Shown here: piece by piece, positions 50,584 through 60,438 of the stretch | Numbering within the stretch: position 1 is the stretch's first letter | Layout: every line of letters begins with the position of its first letter | NCBI RefSeq assembly: GCF_036226405.1 | Contig: NZ_CP108464.1 | Location: 2,976,001 to 3,040,000, forward strand | Source: Streptomyces sp. NBC_01260 | Lineage (GTDB): Bacteria > Actinomycetota > Actinomycetes > Streptomycetales > Streptomycetaceae | Direction of reading: 5' to 3' | DNA: 64,000 nucleotides | Notes under the pieces: model-generated | The model's input: the letters and a program-made list of their open reading frames with translations, nothing else | Database searches by the model: none | What the model was told of the DNA's origin: nothing | Position numbers and translations under genes: made by a program

Positions 50584-53500
50584 TCAGTGGCGCAGGTCGA
50601 GACGGTGCACGCCGCCGTCGACGGTGCCGACGTAGAGCGTGCGGCCGTCGGGGCTCGCGGCCAGTTTGGTGGTGTCGGTGTTCTGCAGGCCGGTTGAGAT
50701 GTTGTGCCAGCTCAGACCGTGGTCGGTGCTGCGCAGTACGCCCCGGCCGCCTTGGGGGAGGCCGCTGGCCCCGGAACTGGTGGTGGCCGCGTAGAGCGTG
50801 TTCTTGACCCGGAGCAAATCGGAGACATGGATCGCGAGAGCGCCGGTGTCCGCGGTGCGGAACGTCCGGCCGCCGTCGGTGCTGACGCGGACGCTCTCGC
50901 CGCCGACGACGAGACGCCGTCCGTCGAGGTCGATCGCGGTCACCGGGCCGTCGGCGACTTTGGTGACGGTCACCCCGCCGTCGTCCGACCGGTAGAGACC
51001 GGAACGGTTGCCGAGCCACAGGCGCAGCGGATCGGCGGGATCGCCCACGATGGTGTCGAAGAAGCCCTCGTGGTAGAGGTTCTTCCACGTTGCGCCGCCG
51101 TCGCTGGTGGCGAACAGCCCCTCTCCCAGCAGGCTTCGGAAGCTGACCATGACCCGGTTCGGGTCGGCGGGGTGGACCAGGAGCGCCGTCGGCACCTCCG
51201 CCGAACTGCCCCTCTCCTCCCAGGTGGCACCGCCGTCGCCGCTGCGCTCGACGGTGAATGAGCCGAACGCGGTGCGCCGCACCTTCCAGATCACCTTCGG
51301 ATCCTTGGCCGACACGGCGAGTTGCGGAACGGTGACGCCCCTCATGCCCTCGCCGCGCGACTGGCCCCACTCCGGGCTCGCGACGGGAAGGGCGGTGCGG
51401 TAGACCGCGCTGTCGGTGGCGGCGAGAAGATGGCCGTCACTGACCGCGAGATCGTTGACGGTCAGTCCCTGGACGCCGATCCGCCGATATCCGGTGCCGT
51501 CCGCGGCACCCCGGTAGAGACCGTCCTGCTCGCTGGAGACGGTGACGGAACCGTCGGCCCAACGGTCGTAGTCCACCGGTAGCGCTGCGCGCGACGGCGC
51601 GGCGACCGTGGTCCACGTCTGCCCGTGGTCGCGGCTGAGACGGCCGCTGCCGGACAGCGTGCTCAGGTACAGGTCGTCACCCGAGATGGTCAGGCGGAGG
51701 CCGCCGTCCGTCATGGACAACAGGGTGGTCCAGGTCTCCCCGCCGTCACGGGAACCGACAACTCCCCGGCCCGGGACATACACCGCCACGACCGAGGAGT
51801 CGGCGGCCAGCCCGCCGACGGCCCCGCCGGACGGGGCGAGGAGCAGGCGCGCCTCGCCGGGGTCGCCCGAGCCGATACCGGAGCGGGCCCAGACGCCGTG
51901 ATACGTCGTCATATAGAGGGTGTCACCGGTGACGGTGGCGGCGATGATGCCGCCGGTGACGCCGGTCGGATACGTCGTCCAGTGGTCACCCGCGTCCGTG
52001 CTGACCAGCAGCGCGTCCGAGGTGACCGCGACCAGGGTGCGGGTCCGCTCATCGGCGACGAGCGCCGCGATGCGGGTGTCCGGGACGTCGAGCGTGCGCC
52101 AGGTACGCCCGTTGTCGTCGGTGCGCAGGACGGCGCCCCGGCGGCTGCCGTCGTGAACACTGTTCACGGCGTACCACCAGCGGTCGGGATTCTTCGCGTC
52201 GACCACGAGCGGACCCGTGCCGTCCGCGACCGGCAGTCGTCCCAACTGGCGCCAGGAGGTGCCGTTGTCGGTGGTCAGCCAGGGGGCCGCCTTCTGGTAC
52301 TGGGTGAGGACGGCCTGCCGCGGCCGGCTCGGCGAGAGGGCGACGGAACCGGCCTCGCTGTTGGGGCCGACCGGCTCCCAGCGGTCCTCGCGGCTGTCGA
52401 CCGGGGTGACCTCGAAGGCACTGGCGCCGGTGAGCAGTTGCCCGGTGGCGGCGGTGCCGCGTACCGAGACCCGGTAGGCGCCGGCCACGCTGCCGGTCAC
52501 CTGGGCCCGGTAGTAGCCGCTGGCGGGATCGAGCGTGGAAGTGACGTAGACGGCCTTGCCACGAGGCGGGGTGACGGTGACGACCGGCGGTGTGGCCAGC
52601 CGGGTCGGCGGGGCGATGTGCACGGTCGAGTGACCGTCGCTCGGGTCGGGTGCGGCCTGGACGGCCAGATGACGGACGGCGAGCAGGTAGGGCACCCCGA
52701 TCGCCGGTCCCCGGTCGGGAGTCGCCGTGAGACGGCCGCTGATCTCGGTGTCGGCCGCCGGTCGGGCGACGCGCAGCGAGACCGTGACGGTCGCGGTCCC
52801 TCCGGCCGGCACGGTGACCCGCTTCGCCGAGACCGTGGCCGGACCGTCGGTCCGCAGCGAGGTCGTGACCGGCCGCTTGCCGGAGTTGCGCAGCGTCACC
52901 TTCGCGGTGCCGCCGACCTGACGCCGGGACAGATCGGCGAGCCCGAACGACACCGACGCCGGCGAGGCGCTGACCGTGGCCGAGGCGGCCGCGGCCACAT
53001 CGAGCCGGCCCGAGCCCTGCGTCGTGGGCCCGCTGCCGCTCAGCGGCTTCGCGGTGCCGATCAGCTCGGCCTTGATCTCGGCGGGCGTCCGGCCGGGGTG
53101 CAGCTGGCGCAGCAGGGCCGCGGCGCCGGCGACGTGCGGGGCCGCCATCGACGTGCCCGACATGCGGTACTGGCCGGGTCCGTACAGCGACTTGGGTATC
53201 GTGGAGCGGATCTCCACACCCGGCGCGACCAGATCGGGCTTCAGACCGAAGCCCTGTGTGGGACCGCGTGAGGAGAACGAGGCGATCCGGTCGGTGGTGT
53301 CGGTGCCGCGCAGCGTCACCGACACCTTCCCGGCGGCGAGCCGGGAGCTCAACTCCGTGTACTGGGTCGAGTCGATGCCCATGACCACCAGGTGGTCCAT
53401 GCGCAGCGAGTCGCCGGAGGCGTCGATCCGCGCGGACGAGGACGGCACCTGGGCCACTCCCGGCTCAGGGTTCACCTCCGGCGGCCGGACCTCTCCCGGC

Positions 53501-54813
53501 GCTCCGGCGACGAACACCGGGCCGCTGTTGGAGGGCAGGCCGGCCAGCACGGCGATCGCGCCGCGCTTCTCCGCCTCCTTCGCCCAGTCCACGGCGCTCG
53601 CCGTCAGGTACCGGGTGTCGGCGGCGATGAGCATCTCGGCCCGTACGATCTTTCCGCGTACGTCGCCGACCCGCTTCCAGTCCTCGGCGGTGCCCTGGCC
53701 GACATCGACGAGCGGCGCCGTGACGGGGTGCCCCGGCGGGTTCGCGGACAGGATGCCGCGGTAGGTCTGGATCAACTCGGGTTTCTTGCCTGCCAGATAG
53801 GCGCTGGGCAGCCGCAGACCGCTTGTCGACGCGCCGACCGCGACGACGCCGTCGGCCGTTGCGGGGCTGCTGACCGTACCCGTGCCGGGTCCGTCGTTGC
53901 CGGCCGCGGCCACCACGACCACACCGGCTCGCACGGCCGCTGTCGCGGCGCGGCCCAGCGGGTCGGTGCCGTCGCCGGGGCCGCCGAGGCTCATGTTGAT
54001 GACGTCGGCGCGGTGCGGGTTGGCCGGGTCGGAGGCAGCCTCGACACCGGCGATGATGTCCGACGTGTAGCCGGAGCCGTCGGCGTCCATCACCTTGTAG
54101 GCCAGCAGATTCGCGCCGGGCGCCACGCCGGTGACGCCGCCCTTCTCGGCCGCCCTGCCCGCGATGATGCCGGCGACGTGGGTGCCGTGGCCGTTGTCGT
54201 CCATCGGGTCCTCGTCACCGTTGACGAAGTCGTGCCCGCCGACGACCTTGTGCCCCTTGCCGAGCCCGCCTCCCAGGTCGGGGTGGGTGTAGTCCACGCC
54301 GCTGTCCAGGATCGCGACGGTGGTCCCCTTGCCGGTGACGCGGCTTCCGGCCGGGTCTCTGCGCTGCCAGACGCCGGGTGCGCCGATCAGCGGCACGCTG
54401 ACGTCCGTCTTCGTCAGCACCCGGGTGTCGGGGCGGACGGCGGTGACGCCCGGCAGCGAGGACAGCCGCCCCACCTCGGACGCGGGCACCGTCATTGCCA
54501 CGGCATCGATGAGCAGACCCAGTTTGCGGGTCGCCGAAGGGTGCAGCCCGGCGCTCTTCGCCGAGCCGAGGAACGTCTCCTGCCGCGCGTCGAGCGCGCG
54601 GCGGGCGGCGCCGACGCCGCGGGCGGCCTCGGCGGACAGCAGCGATCCACCGGGCGCGGCGGTGACCGCTGGGTTCCCGGACAGTTCGACGAGCACTCGT
54701 TGCGACGGGTCGGGCGTGGACGCGGTGGCGGCACCCGGTGTCACCGCCAACGTGCCGGCGAGAACAACGGCGGCGAGGGCGGCATGACGCGATCTTCGTG
54801 ACTTCATTGCCAT
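50584..54813 (-). CDS. Secreted S8 subtilase fused to an Asp-box (BNR-type) beta-propeller
   Basis: 1409 aa. Signal peptide ~1-31 (ending GAATA); propeptide ~38-140; catalytic domain ~150-620 with Asp170 (AILDSGVDYTHPD), His209 (NGHGTHVAG) and Ser555 (SGTSMAAPHVAG). Between His and Ser is a large PA-like insert (~350-500). After Ig-like domains (~630-850) come about ten Asp-box repeats (for example TDNGTSW, TDDNGRTW, SRDGGETW, SRDHGQTW, TSDGGATW, STDGGRTF) to the end, as in sortilin- or sialidase-type propellers. The propeller probably binds substrate or glycan. The gene is divergent from a TrmB/LuxR-type regulator. Confidence 0.93.
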   Translation of the reverse strand: MAMKSRRSRHAALAAVVLAGTLAVTPGAATASTPDPSQRVLVELSGNPAVTAAPGGSLLSAEAARGVGAARRALDARQETFLGSAKSAGLHPSATRKLGLLIDAVAMTVPASEVGRLSSLPGVTAVRPDTRVLTKTDVSVPLIGAPGVWQRRDPAGSRVTGKGTTVAILDSGVDYTHPDLGGGLGKGHKVVGGHDFVNGDEDPMDDNGHGTHVAGIIAGRAAEKGGVTGVAPGANLLAYKVMDADGSGYTSDIIAGVEAASDPANPHRADVINMSLGGPGDGTDPLGRAATAAVRAGVVVVAAAGNDGPGTGTVSSPATADGVVAVGASTSGLRLPSAYLAGKKPELIQTYRGILSANPPGHPVTAPLVDVGQGTAEDWKRVGDVRGKIVRAEMLIAADTRYLTASAVDWAKEAEKRGAIAVLAGLPSNSGPVFVAGAPGEVRPPEVNPEPGVAQVPSSSARIDASGDSLRMDHLVVMGIDSTQYTELSSRLAAGKVSVTLRGTDTTDRIASFSSRGPTQGFGLKPDLVAPGVEIRSTIPKSLYGPGQYRMSGTSMAAPHVAGAAALLRQLHPGRTPAEIKAELIGTAKPLSGSGPTTQGSGRLDVAAAASATVSASPASVSFGLADLSRRQVGGTAKVTLRNSGKRPVTTSLRTDGPATVSAKRVTVPAGGTATVTVSLRVARPAADTEISGRLTATPDRGPAIGVPYLLAVRHLAVQAAPDPSDGHSTVHIAPPTRLATPPVVTVTPPRGKAVYVTSTLDPASGYYRAQVTGSVAGAYRVSVRGTAATGQLLTGASAFEVTPVDSREDRWEPVGPNSEAGSVALSPSRPRQAVLTQYQKAAPWLTTDNGTSWRQLGRLPVADGTGPLVVDAKNPDRWWYAVNSVHDGSRRGAVLRTDDNGRTWRTLDVPDTRIAALVADERTRTLVAVTSDALLVSTDAGDHWTTYPTGVTGGIIAATVTGDTLYMTTYHGVWARSGIGSGDPGEARLLLAPSGGAVGGLAADSSVVAVYVPGRGVVGSRDGGETWTTLLSMTDGGLRLTISGDDLYLSTLSGSGRLSRDHGQTWTTVAAPSRAALPVDYDRWADGSVTVSSEQDGLYRGAADGTGYRRIGVQGLTVNDLAVSDGHLLAATDSAVYRTALPVASPEWGQSRGEGMRGVTVPQLAVSAKDPKVIWKVRRTAFGSFTVERSGDGGATWEERGSSAEVPTALLVHPADPNRVMVSFRSLLGEGLFATSDGGATWKNLYHEGFFDTIVGDPADPLRLWLGNRSGLYRSDDGGVTVTKVADGPVTAIDLDGRRLVVGGESVRVSTDGGRTFRTADTGALAIHVSDLLRVKNTLYAATTSSGASGLPQGGRGVLRSTDHGLSWHNISTGLQNTDTTKLAASPDGRTLYVGTVDGGVHRLDLRH

Positions 54814-54860
54814 GCGTAAAGGTCCTAGTGGTGAGGGCACTTGCCGCACAACTGATCTCC

Positions 54861-54895
54861 GTGGCCCATTGCTGCCGCTGGCACAATTGGGCCAC
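54861..54895. promoter_or_regulatory. Inverted repeat between subtilase 3 and its divergent regulator; candidate operator
   Basis: GTGGCCCA at 54861-54868 and TGGGCCAC at 54888-54895 form a perfect 8-bp dyad spaced by 19 bp in the 91-bp gap. It overlaps any promoter of the regulator. Confidence 0.55.
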
Positions 54896-54904
54896 CATCC
54901 GTCC

Positions 54905-55867
54905 ATGACTCCTGAGACACCGCAACTCACGGCGGCAGGCATCGATCCGTTCGACGAGAGCGTCTACCGGGCCGTCCTGACCCGGCGGACGGCGGCGCCT
55001 GCCGAACTCACCGCGGACCTCGACTGTTCGGCCGAGCGCGTCGCCAGGGCGCTGGACCGGCTCCGCGACCACGGGCTGGTCGGCCGGCTCGCCGGCTCCC
55101 GCCGCCGGTACGCCGCGATCGAGCCGGGCGCCGCCGTCGAGGCGCTGGTGCGGGCCAGAAGCAATGAGCTGGAGCGGGTCCGTTCGGCGGCCGACGAGCT
55201 GTCCCGGCTGTTCGCCGCCGCGCGCACCGGCGCGACCTATGAGGACGAGGTGGAGATCACCACCGGCAGCGAGGCGCTCGGCCGCTGGTTCGTCCGCCTT
55301 CAGCAGGAGGCCCACGAGGACGTGATGACCCTGGACCGGCCGCCGTACGCCCTGACCACCTCCAACCCGGTGGAGGCGACGGCGCTCGGCCGCGGCGTAC
55401 GGTACCGCGCGGTCTACGCCCCCGAGGCCCTGGAATGGCCGGGCGTCCTCGACGACATCCGCGAGCTGGTCCGGCACGGCGAACAGGCCCGCGTCCTGCC
55501 CGGCCTGGGCATCAAACTCGCCATCGCCGACCGCAAGCTCGCCCTGATGCCGCTCTCCCTCGACCTCAACGACGTCCGCGCCGCGGTGATCCGCCCGTCC
55601 ACCCTGCTCGATGCCCTCACCGGCTACTGGGAAATGTGCTGGCAGCAGGCCCTGCCCCTCAACGCACCCGCCGAGGACCCCCTCGGCGAGGAGGACAGAC
55701 TCGTCCTCACCCTCCTGGTCAGCGGCCTCAAGGACGAGGCGATAGCCCGCCAGCTCGGCTGGTCCGTGCGCACCATGCGCCGTCGCATCAGCCGCCTGCA
55801 CGACCTCCTCGGCGCCGCCAACCGCTTCCAGGCCGGAGTGATCGCGGCCCGCCGCGGTTGGTTGTGA
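54905..55867 (+). CDS. TrmB/LuxR-type transcriptional regulator paired with subtilase 3
   Basis: 320 aa. Same plan as the protein at 22746-23726: N-terminal IDPFDESVYRAVLTRR winged helix, a middle domain with VMTLDRPPYAL (compare LWTLDKPPY), and a LuxR-type HTH at ~262-320 (EEDRLVLTLLVSGLKDEAIA, then RQLGWSVRTMRRRIS; end RFQAGVIAARRGWL). Both regulators face a secreted subtilase across a short divergent gap, so they appear to be paralogous modules. The ligand is unknown. Confidence 0.9.
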   Translation: MTPETPQLTAAGIDPFDESVYRAVLTRRTAAPAELTADLDCSAERVARALDRLRDHGLVGRLAGSRRRYAAIEPGAAVEALVRARSNELERVRSAADELSRLFAAARTGATYEDEVEITTGSEALGRWFVRLQQEAHEDVMTLDRPPYALTTSNPVEATALGRGVRYRAVYAPEALEWPGVLDDIRELVRHGEQARVLPGLGIKLAIADRKLALMPLSLDLNDVRAAVIRPSTLLDALTGYWEMCWQQALPLNAPAEDPLGEEDRLVLTLLVSGLKDEAIARQLGWSVRTMRRRISRLHDLLGAANRFQAGVIAARRGWL

Positions 55868-56208
55868 GACAGCACGCCGGCAGCAGCTGGGGCGGCAATG
55901 AGCGGATGGGGTCCCGGCGCGTGTTCCGTGCCTGCACAGGGCGTTGAAGCGGCACGCTTCCGGGGAGGAGGGGCACGTCCGATACACGGCCCAGCGGCCT
56001 CCGACCGAGCCGTCCCGCCACTGAGAGATCTTGTCTGTGACTGCCCGTCAGGTCGCCTCGCGCCCTCGGCCAACGCTGCGGCCGAGTGGTGCGACGCTTC
56101 AAGAACCCGGGTTCCCTTTCATCCGGCGGCACCAATCGTGCGGCTTGGAGGGGGGCTACTCTCCGTTTCGGCGATCGGCCCCGACCGGGGCTGCCCGGAA
56201 AGGCCACG
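55868..56208. other. Gene-free 341 bp before the M19 dipeptidase gene
   Basis: It presumably contains the promoter of the dipeptidase operon. GGAAAGG six bases before ATG 56209 is the ribosome binding site. I see no repeat, RNA gene or good terminator; open frames here have no family features. Confidence 0.5.
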
Positions 56209-57231
56209 ATGTTCGAGGAGCTCCACCACCGCGCTGTCGTCGCCGACGCTCACAACGATCTGTTGTGTGCGGTCGCCGCCCGGCCCCCGAAGCGCTGGGG
56301 CTCCTTCTTCAGGGAGCGCTGGCTGCCTCAACTGCGCTCGGGCGGAATCGACTTGCAGGTACTGCCCGTGTTCATCGACGCGCCGTACCAGCCCGAGGGC
56401 GCACTGCGGCAGACCCTGCGGATGATCGAGTGCGCCCACGTCCTGGCCGAGGAGAACGCCGATCAGGTCGCGCTGTGCCTCACCGGCGCGGACATCGATG
56501 CCGCCCTCGCCCAGGACAGGATCGCTCTCGTACTCGCGCTCGAAAGCGCCCCCGGCGTCGACGCCTCCACCGAGCTCTTCTCGACCATGCACCGCCTCGG
56601 CGTACGCATGGCCTCCATCGCCCACTGGGGCCGCACCCCGCTCGCCGACGGCAGCCGGGAGGACGCCACGGGCAGCCGCCTCACCGCCCCCGGTGTCGAG
56701 GCCGTACGCGAGATGGAGCGCCTCGGGATTCTCTTCGACATCTCCCACCTCGGTCAGAGCGGCGTCTCGCACGTCCTGGAGCTGGCCACCCGTCCCGTGA
56801 TCGCCTCCCACTCCTGCGCTCGCGCCCTGCGCGACCACCACCGCAATCTGACCGACGAGCAGATCCGCGGTGTGGCGGCGACCGGGGGGCTGGTCTCGGT
56901 GGCGTTCGTACCCGACTTCCTCACCGACACCCAGGACAAAGTCCACGTCGACAGGATCGTCGATCACATCGAGCACATCGTCTCCGTGGCCGGTGTCGAC
57001 CATGTCGGCATCGGCGCCGACTTCGTCCGCGAGGTCATCGCCGACACCACTCCGCCCTGCTGCGAGGAGTTCGCGGACGCCGACGACCCCTCTTTCACCT
57101 TCCCCGAGATGGAAGCCCCGGCCGACCTGCCCCGGCTGACCGAGGCCCTGCTCGCCCGCGGGTTGCCCGAGAGCGACATCCTCAAGATCATCGGTGGCAA
57201 TCTGCGCGCACTCCTCGGCGCGTACATCTGA
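56209..57231 (+). CDS. Membrane dipeptidase (peptidase M19, renal-dipeptidase family)
   Basis: 340 aa cytoplasmic zinc enzyme. Metal ligands are visible: His15 and Asp17 in DAHND, a Glu in ALESAPGVDAS, and His residues in FDISHLGQ and IASHSCARAL; the end DILKIIGGNLRALL is typical. The family cleaves dipeptides and tolerates a D-residue at the C-terminal position. It opens a run of five same-strand genes: dipeptidase, M20 hydrolase, GNAT acyltransferase, OSBS/NSAR-type enolase, PucR regulator. A role in salvage of D-amino-acid-containing peptides is inferred. Confidence 0.93.
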   Translation: MFEELHHRAVVADAHNDLLCAVAARPPKRWGSFFRERWLPQLRSGGIDLQVLPVFIDAPYQPEGALRQTLRMIECAHVLAEENADQVALCLTGADIDAALAQDRIALVLALESAPGVDASTELFSTMHRLGVRMASIAHWGRTPLADGSREDATGSRLTAPGVEAVREMERLGILFDISHLGQSGVSHVLELATRPVIASHSCARALRDHHRNLTDEQIRGVAATGGLVSVAFVPDFLTDTQDKVHVDRIVDHIEHIVSVAGVDHVGIGADFVREVIADTTPPCCEEFADADDPSFTFPEMEAPADLPRLTEALLARGLPESDILKIIGGNLRALLGAYI

Positions 57232-57326
57232 ACCCGCCCGCGGTTGGTCGGGGCGGCTGAAGCGCGGACACCGATCCTGCCCGGATCGACATATCGTCGC
57301 GCGGGACGTTCCGAGACCCTGGGGGA

Positions 57327-58454
57327 ATGACACCGGAAACCCTGCTGATCGCCGATATCGAACGACTCGTCCGCTGCGAGTCGCCGTCCGAGGACCTGGA
57401 AGCGGTCGCCCGCAGTGCGGAGGTGGTCGCGGCGGTCGGAGCCGCGCGGATGGGGGCGGAGCCCGAGCGGATCGTCATCAACGGCCGGACCCATCTGCGC
57501 TGGCGGTTCGGCGACCGGCCCAGGGTGCTGGTACTCGGCCACCACGACACGGTGTGGCCGACCGGCACGCTGGAGCGGCTCCCGTACGGAATCCGGGACG
57601 GCGTTCTGCGCGGGCCCGGCTGCTTCGACATGAAGGCCGGGCTGGCGATGGCCTTCCACGCGGTGGCCGCGCTGGACGACAACGCGGGCGTGAGCGTGCT
57701 GGTCACCGGTGACGAGGAGCCGGGATCGCCGACCTCGCGTGAGCTCATCGAGGACGAGGCACGCGGGTGCGACGCCGTGCTGGTGCTGGAAGCCGCGGGC
57801 CCCGGCGGGGCGCTGAAGACCGAGCGCAAGGGCGTGTCCCGCTACGAGGTCCGTGTCACCGGGCGGGCGGCCCATGCCGGGCTCGAACCGGAGAAGGGGG
57901 TGAACGCGGCCCTGGAATCGGCCCATCAGATCCTGGCCGTGGCCGCGCTGGGCGGCAGAGGCACCACCGTGACCCCGACCACGGCCAGGGCGGGCACCAC
58001 GGTGAACACGGTCCCGGAAAGCGCCGTCTTCTCGGTGGACGTACGGACGTGGACCCAGGAGGAGCAGGACCGGGTCCATGGCGCCATGCTCGCTCTGCGG
58101 CCGCACCTCGACGGCGCCGAGGTGGAGGTGCGGGGCGGCCCCAACCGCCCGCCCCTCCAGGCCGAGGCGTCCAAGGACCTGTTCGAGCTGGCCTGCCGGC
58201 TCTCGGCCGAGCCGCTCGCGTCCACGGCGGTCGGCGGCGCCTCCGACGGCAATCTGACCGCGGGCATCGGCATCCCCACCCTGGACGGACTGGGCGCGGT
58301 GGGCGGTGGAGCCCACGCCGATGACGAACACCTCGTCGTCGCAGAACTTCCCGTACGCACACGACTGTTGACGGACATCCTGCACTGTCTGCTCGGACGA
58401 AATCAGGGCGCCCGTTCCGTCCGGGCGGACCAGCTGCCCACGACGAGCGACTGA
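57327..58454 (+). CDS. M20-family metallohydrolase (carboxypeptidase G2-like; possible N-acyl-amino-acid deacylase)
   Basis: 375 aa. Metal and catalytic sites: GHHDTVW (His ligand), GPGCFDMKAGLAMA (bridging Asp), TGDEEPGSP (catalytic Glu pair), and HADDEHLVV (His near the end). The lid or dimerisation domain lies at ~165-275 (GRAAHAGLEPEKGVNAA). Carboxypeptidase-G2-type members hydrolyse N-acyl amino acids. Directly before a GNAT acyltransferase (4-bp gap) and an OSBS/NSAR-type racemase, it is a good candidate for the desuccinylase step of D- to L-amino-acid conversion (inference). Confidence 0.92.
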   Translation: MTPETLLIADIERLVRCESPSEDLEAVARSAEVVAAVGAARMGAEPERIVINGRTHLRWRFGDRPRVLVLGHHDTVWPTGTLERLPYGIRDGVLRGPGCFDMKAGLAMAFHAVAALDDNAGVSVLVTGDEEPGSPTSRELIEDEARGCDAVLVLEAAGPGGALKTERKGVSRYEVRVTGRAAHAGLEPEKGVNAALESAHQILAVAALGGRGTTVTPTTARAGTTVNTVPESAVFSVDVRTWTQEEQDRVHGAMLALRPHLDGAEVEVRGGPNRPPLQAEASKDLFELACRLSAEPLASTAVGGASDGNLTAGIGIPTLDGLGAVGGGAHADDEHLVVAELPVRTRLLTDILHCLLGRNQGARSVRADQLPTTSD

Positions 58455-58458
58455 AAGC

Positions 58459-59259
58459 ATGATCAGCGTGATTGAAGACATCCGTCTCCTGGAGAGCGTC
58501 AGCGACCTGGAGGCCGTACGGCGCCTGTACGAGCGCATCTGGCGCACCGGGGCGAACAACCCGCCGGTGACCGCCGACTTTCTGCGCGCACTGGCCAAGG
58601 CCGGCGGTTATGTGAGCGGGGCCTACGAGGGCGACGAACTGGTCGGCGCCTGCTTCGGCTTCTTCGCCCCGCCCGCCCGCGAGGCCCTGCACAGCCATAT
58701 AGCCGGCGTGCTCGCACAGGCGCAGGGACGCAATGTGGGTTTCGCCCTGAAGCTCCATCAGCGGGACTGGGCCCTGGCGCGGGGCGCCGCCGAGATCTCG
58801 TGGACCTACGACCCGCTGATCCGGCGGAACGCCTACTTCAACCTGGCCAAGCTCGGCGCCGAACCGAGCGAGTACCTGCCGGACTTCTACGGTCCGATGG
58901 ACGACGACGTCAACCGGAGCGACCCCACGGACCGGCTCTTCGTCCGATGGCGCCTGACCTCCCCGGAAGTCGAGGCCGCCTGCGCGGGCACGCCCCGGGA
59001 CGCGGCGCCCGCCGCGGCCGCCGCGGCGCCGCTGCTCGACATCGGTCCGCAGGGGCGTCCGTGCGCACGGCAGACCTCGTCGCAGCTCGTCAAGGTCGCC
59101 GTCCCCGACGACATCGAGACCCTCCGCGGACAGGACCCCGCCCTGGCCGCCGAGTGGCGGACAGCGCTCAGGGAGGTCCTCGGCGGGCTGCTGGGGGACG
59201 GCGGAAGGATCACCGGTTTCGGCCGGGTCGGCTGGTACATCGTGGAGAGAGCAGCATGA
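58459..59259 (+). CDS. GNAT-family N-acyltransferase, NSAR-cluster type
   Basis: 266 aa, longer than simple GNATs. The acetyl/succinyl-CoA site is probably around AGVLAQAQGRNVGFALK (a Q/R-x-x-G-x-A-like loop, ~83-99), after the core beta strand DELVGACFGFF. ISWTYDPLIRRNAYFNLAKLG is characteristic of the large GNATs coded beside OSBS/NSAR genes, which N-succinylate D-amino acids in the Geobacillus pathway. It overlaps the next gene as ATGA. An alternative is acetylation of another amine. Confidence 0.88.
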   Translation: MISVIEDIRLLESVSDLEAVRRLYERIWRTGANNPPVTADFLRALAKAGGYVSGAYEGDELVGACFGFFAPPAREALHSHIAGVLAQAQGRNVGFALKLHQRDWALARGAAEISWTYDPLIRRNAYFNLAKLGAEPSEYLPDFYGPMDDDVNRSDPTDRLFVRWRLTSPEVEAACAGTPRDAAPAAAAAAPLLDIGPQGRPCARQTSSQLVKVAVPDDIETLRGQDPALAAEWRTALREVLGGLLGDGGRITGFGRVGWYIVERAA

Positions 59260-60353
59260 AGATCACCGGAGTCGAGCTCCGCACCGTGGCGATGCCGCTC
59301 GTCGCGCCGTTCCGTACGAGTTTTGGGACCGAAACGGTCCGTGAGGCCGTCCTGCTGCGGGCGGTGACCGACGAAGCGGAAGGCTGGGGCGAGTGCTGCG
59401 CGGGTACCGCACCCCTGTACTCCTGCGAGTACACGCAGGGCGCGGCGGACGTCCTGACCCGCTATCTGATCCCGGCAGTCAAGGGCGTCGGCGGCGCACA
59501 CCAGGTGGGGCCCGCCCTGGCCGCGTTCAAGGGCCACCGTACGGCCAAGGCAGCCCTGGAAATGGCAGTCCTGGACGCCGAACTCAGGGCACGCGAACAG
59601 CCGTTGAGCCAGGCCTTCGGCGCCATCCGTACCCATGTCCCCTGCGGCGTCTCGGTGGGCATCACCGACACGGTCCCCGAGCTCCTGGACCTCGTGGCGG
59701 AATACCTCGCAGCGGGCTACCAGCGAATCAAGCTGAAGATCGAACCGGGCTGGGACATCGAGCCGGTCGCGGCGGTGCGCGAGCGCTTCGGCGACATCCC
59801 GCTCCAGGTCGACGCGAACGCCGCGTACCGGCTCGACCAGGCCCGGCACCTGGCCCGGCTCGACCCCTTCGACCTGACCCTGCTGGAGCAGCCGCTGGCC
59901 GAGGACGACCTCCTGGGCCACGCGGAGCTGGCGAAACGCCTCACGACGCCCATCTGCCTGGACGAGTCGATCGTCGACGCGCGCGCCGCCGCCGCCGCGA
60001 TCAAGCTGAAGGCGTGCGGAATCGTGAACATCAAACCCGGCCGCGTCGGCGGCTACCTGGAGGCCAAGCGCATCCACGACGTCTGTGTCGCCAACGACGT
60101 CCCGGTCTGGTGCGGCGGCATGCTGGAGACCGGCCTGGGCCGGGCGGCGAATGTCGCGCTGGCGGCGCTGCCCGGGTTCCAGCTGCCCGGCGACACCTCC
60201 GCCTCCGACCGGTACTACACCACCGACATCACCGAGCCGTTCAGGCTGGCGGAGGGGCGGCTGCGGGTTCCGACAGGACCTGGCCTGGGTGTGACCCCGA
60301 TCCCCGAGCTCTTGCAGGCGGTGACGGTCAGCACCCGGTGGATACCCGTATGA
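59256..60353 (+). CDS. OSBS/NSAR-type enolase-superfamily enzyme (N-succinylamino-acid racemase or o-succinylbenzoate synthase)
   Basis: 365 aa. All MLE-subgroup residues are present: Lys159-x-Lys161 (IKLKIEPG), metal ligands Asp186 (VDAN), Glu211 (LEQPL) and Asp236 (LDES), and Lys260 (NIKPGRVGG). Sequence homologues are often named MenC, but no other menaquinone gene lies here and streptomycetes use the futalosine route, so racemisation of N-succinylamino acids is more likely (known for this family in Geobacillus and Amycolatopsis). It is co-translated with the GNAT gene (ATGA). Confidence 0.9.
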   Translation: MKITGVELRTVAMPLVAPFRTSFGTETVREAVLLRAVTDEAEGWGECCAGTAPLYSCEYTQGAADVLTRYLIPAVKGVGGAHQVGPALAAFKGHRTAKAALEMAVLDAELRAREQPLSQAFGAIRTHVPCGVSVGITDTVPELLDLVAEYLAAGYQRIKLKIEPGWDIEPVAAVRERFGDIPLQVDANAAYRLDQARHLARLDPFDLTLLEQPLAEDDLLGHAELAKRLTTPICLDESIVDARAAAAAIKLKACGIVNIKPGRVGGYLEAKRIHDVCVANDVPVWCGGMLETGLGRAANVALAALPGFQLPGDTSASDRYYTTDITEPFRLAEGRLRVPTGPGLGVTPIPELLQAVTVSTRWIPV

Positions 60354-60438
60354 CCGGACCCGACGCCGGGCGTGATTCCATCAGGCACGACGACAGGCCA
60401 CGTCCCGGGGCCTCGCGAGCTTCGGACGGGGTATCCCT

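Noticed and set aside
59256..60353. menC of menaquinone synthesis
   Set aside because: No other men gene is close, and streptomycetes are known to use the futalosine pathway; the GNAT/M20/M19 context favours an N-succinylamino-acid racemase.
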